From: Tiliqua scincoides
Lineage: Eukaryota; Chordata; Lepidosauria; Squamata; Scincidae
Length of the DNA: 64,000 bases
Assembly: GCF_035046505.1 (NCBI RefSeq)
Contig: NC_089830.1
Coordinates: 20,932,379 to 20,996,378, forward strand
Direction: 5' to 3'
Positions 11,946 to 21,324 of the stretch are shown here, piece by piece (within the stretch, counting starts at the first letter, position 1; the number at the start of each line of letters is the position of its first letter). Position numbers and translations under genes: made by a program. The notes below the pieces were generated by a model. That model saw only the letters and a list, made by a program, of their open reading frames with translations, did no database searches and was not told the origin of the DNA.

Positions 11946-13231
11946 CTAGGAGCAAATGATTTTATATTACTACAGCATTCTCCAGAAAATGCTGTACAAA
12001 TGTTTATCCTGAGTAGAAGTTTGTAGAAGTGATGTATTTATGTATTTGAGAAGGGTGTTTGTGATGCATAGGTAAAAACTTCTGAACAATAACTCATGCC
12101 CACAATTCAGATACACAAAAATATGCATCAATGCTTGGGCTTGATGGCCAGGTTCTAGAACACCCTTCTGGGTGGAAAAATCACTGGTTTCCCAGTGGTT
12201 TCCCCTTCCAGTGAGGAAGGCTGGCTGTGGGCCCATTGACACCCCAAGAGAGTTCATGACAGCAAAGAAAGAAAACAGAGAAATATTCTCCTCCACATAT
12301 ACTAGTCGTCCCCGTCTCCCCCAAATAACCCCAATCATTTGCAGAATTTCCAAATACCTGCTTGTAACCAATGGTGCTGAGTTCACAATCAAAGCAAGAA
12401 CTCCTGCCATTTGAAGCAGGATATGTGCCAGCATCATGTGCAATTAGCACATAAGGAAAAGCGCTAGGTGCAAGCTTCAAGTCAAGAGCGTTATGCACTT
12501 GGTCCAAGCTAGCCCAAAATGCACAGAATGAGGAAATGCACAGGCATTGCTGGGACAGTGGAGAGAACTGGCAAAGCCATAAATGTGGAAGAGGAGTGAT
12601 GTGTTTTGCATCCTCCAAACACTTCTCTCCTAGCCCTTAGATCTGAGCATCAGCTAAAAGCCACAGCCTATGCAAATATGTATATATGAATGTGCGGCTG
12701 CTACCCCCTGCAGGATAAAATCAGACTTACGTCAAAACGTGCCCTCGAGCCTCGTTTTCCTCACACAGTTTTTCACCCCTTGTAACACACATAACATACG
12801 TGACACAACACATCCTTTTTCTTTGCCAGATTGATGACATGCAGACATTAAGCCAGTGATGCTTTAGCACCATTCATAGGCATGCTGTGTCAGAAATAAG
12901 CATCACCTATTGAATTTCAACTGGCCGAGCAGTTATCAGAGGCATAGGGAACAACAGTGAGTGGAGAGTATAGCCTTAGGCTATAGCGCTGAAGTGACAT
13001 TTTCAAAAGCGTTCAAGTCTTCAATGTGTGGTGTCTTTTGCAACCAAGTTTATCTAATCCTGTCTGCACATTTCAGGTCTTTCAAAATTTCAGGTGTCAA
13101 TTTCAAAATGTCAATGACGTGTCAGAGTTTTGGGACAAATTTGTGACCAATTCTCGTAAAATTCTCCTTTTCTGGAGTAGAGGAGAACCAAAGTATCTCT
13201 TGCCCACTTGAGCCTAACCAAACCTCTATAC
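11946..13231. other. Intergenic, nothing recognised
   Basis: Two long minus-strand ORFs (within 11970-12618) overlap in different frames with no domain or splice support. No repeat recognised. Confidence 0.35.
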
Positions 13232-13411
13232 CAGGGGTGCTCACACTTTCAACTTTAGGGATCCTGGACCTTTAAAATTGTGTAGGAGAGATAATTTCAG
13301 CAGGTGCAGCTTGTCATCTGTGGGTTGACAAGTTGCACCTGCTGAAATTCTCTCTTCTATACACTTGTTAAAGGTCCAGCATCCCTAAAGTTGAAAGTTT
13401 GAGCACCCCTG
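13232..13411. mobile_element. Palindromic hAT-like MITE
   Basis: 180 bp that folds almost completely on itself. The left arm starts CAGGGGTGCTCACACTTTC and the right arm ends GAAAGTTTGAGCACCCCTG. Arms of about 85 bp meet near 13320 around TCTGTGGG. The terminal CAGGGGTGCTCA matches the element at 49568. No clean target duplication; the right flank is disturbed by the element at 13417. Confidence 0.8.
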
Positions 13412-13416
13412 CATAC

Positions 13417-13778
13417 CAGTAGTTTCCAAACTTTTTAGTGCCAGGGCTCACTTTTAAAAATGACACTCTATCAGGACCCACCTAGGTTTACCATACTTAA
13501 AAAAAAAAAAGATCTAGAAAGAAATATTTTATTTATTTATTAGTAATAATAATAATAATAACCAAAAAAAAACAACCCTCAAACATTTATCTCCCTATAT
13601 TTGCACATGCTTGCAAACTGCAGGAGCTGAGCTCTTTATAGGATTATTAGCAACTATAGTATCTGACTTTTGAATAGCCTCAGTGCTTGAGGCTGAGGTT
13701 CCATCACCCTTTGGAGACCCACCCAAAATTAGGTTGCAACCCACCAGTGAGTGCCGGCCCACAGTTTGGGAACCACTA
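13417..13778. mobile_element. hAT-like non-autonomous element
   Basis: Ends CAGTAGTTTCCAAAC and GTTTGGGAACCACTA. Flanks ctgcatac and ctccattc agree at 6 of 8 positions. It shares internal words with the outer element at 57830 ('ttgcaaactgcaggagct', 'ggttgcaacccacca'). Confidence 0.75.
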
Positions 13779-16317
13779 CTCCATTCTGTTGCCTATGTGG
13801 AATTTGATGCTACGAATGGACCTGGCATAAGGGGTTTCCCCTGACTTAATTTTTGTGTTCACTAGTGCCACTTTTTCTGGGTATCATTGCTGCTAGGAAC
13901 AGAAGCTTTGTTTGGGAATGGGCAGCTCAAAGTTCTCGAAGCAATGGAGACGTTGTTGGTCTGCCTCGTTCTCTGCCTTCCATGTTGCACCCTCTTTCCC
14001 TACTTGCCCCGGCTGTCCCTCCTTCAAGACAGTGTCCAAATTGCCGCAGAGCCTCATCTCACTGCCAGACAACAGTGTCACCCAGCCCTCTCCACCTTTG
14101 GTGGGGATCAAGCTGGACAAAGTGCTGCCACATAGTCCCTGCAGTACTGATTTCATTTCACTCACCAGTAAATGCTCCATGTGGTCCGGTACTACCCGTT
14201 AGCGCTAGTGTAACACAGACCATTGGCTGAAAAATCACTACTCAAAGTCAATATTAGGCCTGAGACTTGACAAAAGAGTCAGCTAGCATTAATAGATCAT
14301 GATGATTCCCGAATAGGGAGATGCCATCAGAGTCTTGAGGTTTGGGTGTTAAGGTGCAACACCCAAACCTCAGTCTGATGAGTGAGATGGAGGTGAAGGT
14401 GGAGGTGACTCATTCCCCCCTCTAGTGTGGTCAGTGGAACAAAAGCAGAGTTTCTGGAAACTTCTGGGTGGTGGGGGACGGGACAGGTCCTAGGCTAGTT
14501 GGAGCATCAGATTGCAGAGCCGATCTCTGGAGAACAGTTGCAACCTGTTGCTTGGGGCGCGGGGGAAGCACTCAGCTATCTAGCTCCATCCAATGCTCAA
14601 CAAGTATGTTTGCACAGAACACAAATATTGCCAAGGCACAGTAAACCTCCAGGGATTGCTCCTTCAGAGGAAGCCAGAATTGCCCCAGGAACTTTTCACC
14701 TCTTGTGTACATGCATAACTGTATTCCCAGAGACCGTTCTTCTCTAAGCTGGACATCTATTTCACCACCCAAACTGGTCCTCTGGTTGGAAGGTCAGACA
14801 CTTCACCAGAGATGCCTTCTAACAGAATGGAGTCACACAGTTCGGAAGTGCGTGCCCTCAAACATAGGCAGCGCATTGCACGCAAAACCCTACAAAAGTG
14901 TCACCATTAAAATGTGGACTTTTTTCTCTCTTGGGTTCAGCTTGCAGAATGAGGAATCCTGAAGTGGTGGGAAGGACTGTACCACTTCCAACTGCAAATG
15001 CAGGTTGCCTGTTTTTGTTTTGCTTTGAAAATATTCACTTTTAAATCTTCCTGCAGACAAAAAAAAAAAAACAAAAACAAATAGCACCTCCGAGAGAAAA
15101 GTTCTGTTCCAGCCTGCTCATTTTTCACTTGTGGGGAGTCTTCCACCCACAATCTAAAATGATATAGTCCATTCCGCCACCCCAGGACCTTGCCACCTCT
15201 TTTCTACTGTATTAGGGTATTTGTGTCCTAGACAATTGTGTCTTGGTCATTGGCATCCCTGGACATTCACATCTGTTTTGTGTATGCGTGTGTCCTGGTC
15301 ATTTTCATCCCACTAGAACTGGGCCACACTATAACTGAGCAACAAACTCCATGTTATATATTCTAAACCTCTTATCACAGCCCTACCCCTAACTCTACCT
15401 TTGCAAGATAAAAAATAAAAAAAGTACATCTAATATACATTTATGTGCAGATGCACAAAATTTAAGAACCACATCAGATATTTTTGCCCTTCTCCAGTAG
15501 TCCTTTTTGACCATCCTCAGAAGTCTGCAAAACAGTCAAATCAGCACTCACCCCAAATCCAAGGGCGGCTTCTTGTGTCTGTGCAAGAATCCTCACTCCT
15601 TCCTGCAGCAAATAGGTCCTGGATAACCAGACAAGACTTCAGACCCAGCAAAGGGTACCAGGGTATGCCAGCCCCAGAGGCTAGCTAGAGGCAAGGCTGA
15701 TCAGTGAGAAATAGACCGTCCCAAAACAATGAGCTCCTGTGTATGTTTCAGCCTACGAAATAGCAGTGGTGAGATGTCAGGATGAAGTGATGCCCAGATG
15801 TCCCAGATGCAGTGACGAGGCTTAAGTATTGATGGAGAGGGGGGAGGGACAGGGCGAGATGGGGGGGGGAGGAAGCAGAAATGGCATGGATGGCGGAAGT
15901 AAACAGGGACCTGAAGTTGAGTTGTTATGTACTTTTAACGGGCAAAAGGTCTGTGCCTTGAACCCTACATGATGGGTAGAAACCAAGAGGATACAGCCAG
16001 CAGGGGGCAATGGCAGAATGCCAGCTATGGATGTGGGAGATCTAGAATGAAAGACACTCTTAGGTGCTCTTTAGATATACCCACCAGCCACATGAAAGCC
16101 ATTGGTCCATTAATCTGTCCTGTCCAGCCAGTTGCTGAGTCGTACCCCCATGTACGGTTGCTGACCGCATGGCTCAAACCCATGGCTGCAGCAGTTTCTT
16201 TCTCTGGTCGTGTGCCAGTTATAAGATGGACCCTGCTCACATGTTGATGTCATTTGGTCACTAGAAAAATGCATCTTTTGAGGGACCACCTCCTTCTGTA
16301 TAATCCGACCCATCTTC
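13779..16317. other. Intergenic, mostly unassigned
   Basis: Holds a strong hairpin (14328-14380, separate entry). An ORF cluster at 13853-14230 is open in several frames and has a hydrophobic start (METLLVCLVLCLP) in one, but no partner exon or domain was found. Nothing else recognised. Confidence 0.35.
14328..14380. repeat. Near-perfect hairpin
   Basis: TGAGGTTTGGGTGTT (14336-14350) and its exact complement AACACCCAAACCTCA (14358-14372) are separated by 7 bases. The pairing extends outward to catcagag/tctgatg with a small bulge. Confidence 0.85.
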
Positions 16318-16815
16318 TGAGATCATCATCTCAGAATGATGAGATGATGGGGCCCTCTGTGCCACTACTGAGGGAGGTGTTGGGGTGGTGCCAAGGAATA
16401 GATCCTTCTTGGTGGTGGCACCATTGTGGAACTCCCTCCCCTTGGCATTAAGAATGCTCCCTCCCTGGAGAACTTTTGTTGGGGCCTTAAGACCTTATTG
16501 TTACAGATGGCATTTGTAGCTGATGCGATGGGCTGGTGTAATTTTTTGGGTGGTCCATGGGGACCTGCTTTATATTTATTGGTTTAACTGTTTTAATTGA
16601 GTCCAATCCTAGGCATGTCTACTCAGAAGTAAGTCCCATTATAGTCAATGGGGCTTACTCCCAGGAAAGTGTGGACAGGATTGTAGCCACGTTTTACTTA
16701 ATGCTTCAATTGTTTTATTTATAATGTTTCAAATGTTTTATTCCTGTTTTTTAATATTGTGAGCCACCTTGATTACTCTCATTGGCAGCAAGGCAGGATA
16801 TACATTCTTTCAATA
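16318..16815 (+). mobile_element. LINE 3' end (L2-like), interrupted by a MITE
   Basis: 'GTGGAACTCCCTCCCCTTGG' reads as WNSLPLG in the style of an L2/CR1-group ORF2 C-terminus. It is followed by an AT-rich 3' UTR with 'gtgagccaccttgattac' and a tail of 'caataaacaaacaaa'. A foldback element at 16601-16688 splits the UTR. Confidence 0.65.
16601..16688. mobile_element. PIF/Harbinger-like foldback MITE
   Basis: Ends GTCCAATCCTAGGC and GGACAGGATTGTAGCC with 'actcagaagtaagtccc' inside, as in the copies at 2525, 8238 and 36863. Its flanks do not show a matching 3-bp duplication. Confidence 0.6.
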
Positions 16816-17214
16816 AACAAACAAATATAGGGGGGTGGTACAAGAGAGTTGTTCAGAGGGGTTCATGAGGTTTTATACATAGAAGATCTGCTAACATAAA
16901 ACAATCATGGAGGATATGATTGCCAGACCTGTAGGATTGTCCTGGGGTCTGTAGGAATCCGCATTCAGCTTTCTGTTAAAAGCCATCCTGGAGATGTCAA
17001 CAAGGGCCTCCAAGAATTCCCAACACCACATTATGTTGGAGAAAAAAAATCTCAGTATGTCTTCAGTCAGAGTTGGCAACTTAAACCAGGAGCTCCCAGA
17101 TTTCTGATTGGTTCTGAGAAAACCCAGGGTCAGGGCTAGCTTAAGCCAGTTGGACCAATTGCCCCTAATTGGGCCGCACTCCTAAGAGTCCCCTGCACTA
17201 GGGTAAAAATAGTA
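16816..17214. other. Intergenic, nothing recognised
   Basis: No gene or repeat recognised. Confidence 0.35.
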
Positions 17215-17345
17215 GTGGTTGGCAACCTTCAGTCTCAAAAGACTAAGGTAGAAGCCTACAACACCCAGTATTCCTGGGCGGTCTCCCATCTAGGTATTAA
17301 CCAGGTCTGACCTTGCTTAGCTTCTGAGATCATGCAAGATCAGGC
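17215..17345 (-). mobile_element. 5S rRNA-derived SINE, single copy
   Basis: On the minus strand: a 5S-like body with the box C region (plus strand GGCGGTCTCCCATC) and the LINE-like tail (plus strand TTGGCAACCTTCAGTCTC). It is diverged from the 5555 array. Confidence 0.85.
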
Positions 17346-19088
17346 ACCTGCAGAGTAACCAATATTTTTACTAAAAAATATCACAGTCACTAAAACAAGC
17401 GGTTTTAGAACTATTTACTTTTCAAAGTAATTACACATTTTATTTACTTGCTATTTACTTATGAAGCTTTATTTACCTTATTTACTTATTAATATGTATG
17501 CTTTATATTAAAATGTGCTTTTATGTCCAAATAAATGTCCATTTGGTCCATAAACCCACATGCATATTTTTAAGCTGGTTGCTTTCCATTCTGCCATGGA
17601 GATTCAAAGCCTATAATAAATTCTATTTGTTTCGCTAAGATTCTACAGACCTTGGCTGTGAACCTACCTGGGGCTCTGCCCTGCCTGGGGTAGGGGAGGG
17701 GGACTCACAGTGATCCGCTAGATCACTGTGACTAGAGTGACTTACCAATGTACAATTCAAACATCCCAAGTGGATTGTCTGACAAATATGTACCATTGTA
17801 TGAATACACAACCATTTTTGGGGCAATGAGGCCTTGTGATGTATGCCTTGCACCTGTGTTCTCTGACTTACTCTCACATAGGCACCCAGAGGCTGAGTTC
17901 ACATATCATGTGCAACTCTTCCTGTGGCTTGCACAGAGCATGCTTTTGGAAAACCCGGCTGTCAGCTGGTCAAATTCAACCCTGTGTGTCTTCAAGGCTC
18001 TGGGTGTTTCCTGGTGCCCAATCAAGAGGACATCAGGGTGGGGTGCGGGGGGGGGGGGTTGTATAAATACAACTTTTGCTTTGCTTTTGCCTGATCAGGA
18101 TGCGGGCTGCGTTAACCCAAACAGCACCAAGAACCTCAGCAACCATCTCCCAGCAAAGTGTAGTAAAGGAGCCTGGCTTCCTTAAAGGGGATGATCAACT
18201 GCCCTGGCTCGCTTTGCTGTTCCTGGCACGGGGTGAGAGAGCCGTGTCAGTCACTCGCTGTGCCATCCCGGGAGCTGGACACAATGCCCACGGTTGTGAG
18301 CTTGCATGAGTCAATCGAAAGCAACCGTGTGCATTGCAGGGTGATTCATGGAGGAGACAAAGGCTGTAGGGAATGTTTGCCTGGGCCACTAAGTCATGAC
18401 AGTTGGAAGCAGAGAATTGGCTTATTGTCCTGGAGGGAGCATGTATATTTCTGCATGCAGGGACTGGACGGTTTTTTTAATTGGTTCTGGAGGACTTTAG
18501 TTTGAACGAACCCATCTCCCAGCTGCCCGGAGCACCATCCTCTTCTCTGACCCCTTTACTGTAAACAAGCAGCGGTCCATATGGCCAGAGACTAGCATGG
18601 CCTGCTAACATTTAATTTAATAAATCCTGTCTTTCCGGATGGGATCAATGGGAGATGCCAGGACCGAACCTGAAAGAAGCCTGAAATTTGATCAGGAAAG
18701 AACCTGACATAATCTGGTATAAACCTGACCGCGATTGTCTTCTAAAGAGGTGAGCCCAAAAGGCCTCAGGGTGAGAAGGTTTCACGAGAGATCATGGGAA
18801 CGTGTTCAGGTTTGAAGAGGAAGCTTGTGTTAGTGGTTGGGGCTGTATGATACCTGTTTGTAGGGTGGATGCTATTCTGAATTGTAGAACACCCTTGGGT
18901 CCCAGGGTGAGGCTGGCTTTAGCCTATTTCCCCCTGTCCCCCCTTTTAAAGTGAAGATCCCCTGTAGCTCTCTGATATGATTTGCAAAAAAGAACATGTA
19001 TTCAGGATCCCATAAAAGTTATCAGTGCTGGGTAGCCTTAAGTGCATTCTCTAACTGAAAAACTTGTTATCCTCTCTGGATCAGATCC
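17346..19088. other. Intergenic, nothing recognised
   Basis: The ORF at 17748-18185 has no domain. There is a G tract near 18047-18058. About 18,080-18,350 is relatively CpG-rich unique sequence of unknown role. Confidence 0.3.
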
Positions 19089-19540
19089 ATGTTGGCATCT
19101 TTCAGTCTCGGAAGACTATGGTATCACGCTCTGAATGGTGGTTCTGGAACAGTGTCCTCTCCAGTGCGCGAAGCCTGGGTAAAGTAGGTATGGAGGATAG
19201 GCTGTTACCCATGCAGTAAATCGCCCCTCTCCACATCGCTGAAATGGTCCAATGGAAAGGCAGAAGCCAATACAGTTGGTTCCAGCGGCGTCGCAGGAGT
19301 TGCCAGAACGTTACTGTGTTCAGCCATGAACTGCCTCAGGGACTTCGGCTCCGGATTTTGCCTCGAGGTTGACTCCTAAAGCCTTTTCCATAACTGGATG
19401 TAGCCACAAGGCAGTGGAGGTTTGGGATCAGAGTTTTCCTTCTCTCAGATGAGCTGCCTTCCCAGGCTGACAAGTCCCATCTACCTGGTGGCTGTTTAGT
19501 CGCCTCTTACGACAGCTACAGCCAAACTGAGGGCCTATTC
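19089..19540 (-). mobile_element. LINE 3' end, partner of the 5S SINEs
   Basis: On the minus strand this ends with GCGTGATACCATAGTCTTCC and a tail like the 5S-SINE tail. It is collinear with 47330-47785 (opposite orientation), sharing 'ttgtggctacatccagtta' (complement) and 'ggcagaagccaatac' (complement). Only the 3' UTR part is present. Confidence 0.7.
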
Positions 19541-19737
19541 TTATCCCCCAGCCCCCAGGGGAGAGATCATATCACAACCCACCTATGAAGCTGTTTGTTT
19601 TACTGAGAAAGGTTGCTGGTTCATTCTACAAATGGCCATTGAAGACCCCTTCCTGGGGTCTTTGCCAGCTCTATCTAGAGATGTCAGGATCTTCAAAGTA
19701 TGCCAACTTTGAGCTACAGGTGGACCATAGCCTACAG

Positions 19738-19959
19738 CAGCGATTTTCAACCTTTCTCATCTCACTGCATACTGACAAGGCGCTAAAATTTTCTGAGTAC
19801 CCATCAGTTTTTTGACAATTGACAAGGCACACTGCACATCTGGCCGGGGGGGGGGCTCACATCCTCAATGGTCCTACTAATAAATTATCCTCCCCCAAAC
19901 CCCCACTGCACACCTGCAGCATTTGTGCCACACCAATGTGCCATGGCACAAAATTGCTG
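19738..19959. mobile_element. hAT-like non-autonomous element
   Basis: Begins CAGCGATTTTCAACC and ends near AAAATTGCTG. Flanks gcctacag and gtttactg agree at 5 of 8, including the central TA. Same family as 51305. Confidence 0.7.
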
Positions 19960-20389
19960 GTTTACTGTCTTGTCCACTTTTGTTGTGGTACAACATCATG
20001 CTTCTACTTTCTGAGCCACCTTGAAATGGACAAAGCCTTCGAGGAAACCATGAACAGGTGCTGGATGAGGTTGGGCAATCAGTTTACTAATCCAAGCACT
20101 AGGGAAACAGAAACAGCAACAACGAAGTTCTTACTAACTGGAGGTCCTGCTGGTACACAAGCAATTGAATATTCACAATACACATCATCCTCTCTCATTG
20201 TCAGTACCCTGTGGCTACCCTGAACAAGTGCCGGTGAGCATCTTAGACCACAGCACCCTCTAGTGTCACAGTAGTCAACATGAATCCCCACTTAGAAGCC
20301 TCTACCCTTGCTCCATGGCACCCCTGTGAGGTCACACCTGCCTCCACCACAAATTGTGGAAGACTTTTGCCTGCTGTCATGAACAGCAG
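19960..20389. other. Intergenic, nothing recognised
   Basis: A 134-aa frame (19819-20223) starts inside the hAT element and has no recognisable domain. Confidence 0.35.
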
Positions 20390-20691
20390 CAACTGTTGCC
20401 CTGCACATGCCTGATCTTGTCTGATCTTAGAAGCTAAGCAGGGTCAGGCCTGGTTAGTACTTGGATGGGAGACCGCCTGGGAATACCGGGTGCTATAGGC
20501 TTATACCATAGTCTTTCGAGACGGAAGGTTGCCAACCATCTCCCTATACTGAACACTATCTCCCGATCTTGTCTGATTTCGGAAGCTAAGCAGGGTCAGG
20601 CCTGGTTAGTACTTGGATGGGAGACCGCCTGGGAATACCGGGTGCTGTGGGTTTATACCATAGTCTTTCGAGACTGAAGGTTGCCAACCAT
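20390..20691 (+). mobile_element. 5S rRNA-derived SINE, dimer
   Basis: Two 5S-like units head to tail, each followed by the ATACCATAGTCTTTCGAGAC tail. They are joined by the same linker (CCATCTCCCTATACTGAACA) that separates units in the 5555 array, which suggests the dimer is a family form rather than a local accident. Confidence 0.88.
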
Positions 20692-20734
20692 GAACATAGG
20701 ACGCTGGGGTGCATATTGGTCCACCAACCTCAGA

Positions 20735-20830
20735 GCTGTCTGCCTCTAGGGGTCACACAGGGGTCTTTGCCAGCCCTACATGGAGATGTTGGGGACTGAA
20801 CTGGGACCCTTAGAAGCAACACATGTTCTG
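20735..20830 (-). mobile_element. Degraded tRNA-derived SINE fragment
   Basis: Words such as 'gccagccctacatggagat' and 'ggactgaactgggaccctt' resemble the inverted body of the SINE near 43030. Low information content. Confidence 0.35.
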
Positions 20831-20913
20831 TTACTGAGATATGGCCCCTCCCTCCTTTCATCCCATTGCAAGACCCAAACCGACTCTGCTTCAATACATT
20901 GTTCATCAATTTC

Positions 20914-20919
20914 TTTATT
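20914..20919 (-). terminator. FAM187B: Poly(A) signal of FAM187B
   Basis: TTTATT on the plus strand reads AATAAA on the minus strand, about 66 bases past the stop codon. A second AATAAA lies at 20974-20979, too close to the stop to be the likely signal. Confidence 0.55.
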
Positions 20920-20984
20920 CGTCAACAGTCCACGTCTCCTTTTGGGGCTATCCACAAAGCATCATGCACCTTTTTTATTTTTTT

Positions 20985-21324
20985 TTACACGGTGCTTGTT
21001 GCTGGTTTCCTCCTGCAGGACTGGATAATACTGAGAAACATCAAGAAGACTAGGAACATGGAGAGCCCCACAACCAGTGCTTCGATGATGGAATAGGAGT
21101 GAGTCAGCTCCCCGGGAGGCGAAAGGGTGCTGGGGGCAGCGACCAAGAACTTGCCCACCAAATGCCCATTGACGTAACACTGGTAGACGGTACTGTGCGA
21201 GTGGTTCTGGAAGGAGAGGCGCAGGATGCTGCCCCCCGTGGCCTTGTCCAGGCTCTGGGAGCCGTTCTTCTGGAGAAACTCGAGGTGTGTCAGGGCCCTG
21301 GGACCTTTGCGCCAATACACAGGG
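20985..21324 (-). CDS. FAM187B: FAM187B coding exon 2
   Basis: 340 bp from acceptor (ttcag|ccctgtgtattgg on the minus strand) to TAA at 20985-20987. It encodes PVYWRKG, the VYQC part of the second Ig-like domain, the transmembrane helix and the tail ending ATSTV. Confidence 0.88.

Noticed and set aside
11970-12618. Two overlapping minus-strand ORFs of 145 and 157 aa
   Set aside because: Different frames, no domain, no splice partner, ordinary base composition.
13853-14230. ORFs in three frames, one with a signal-like start
   Set aside because: No recognisable family, no downstream exon, and openness in several frames suggests chance.
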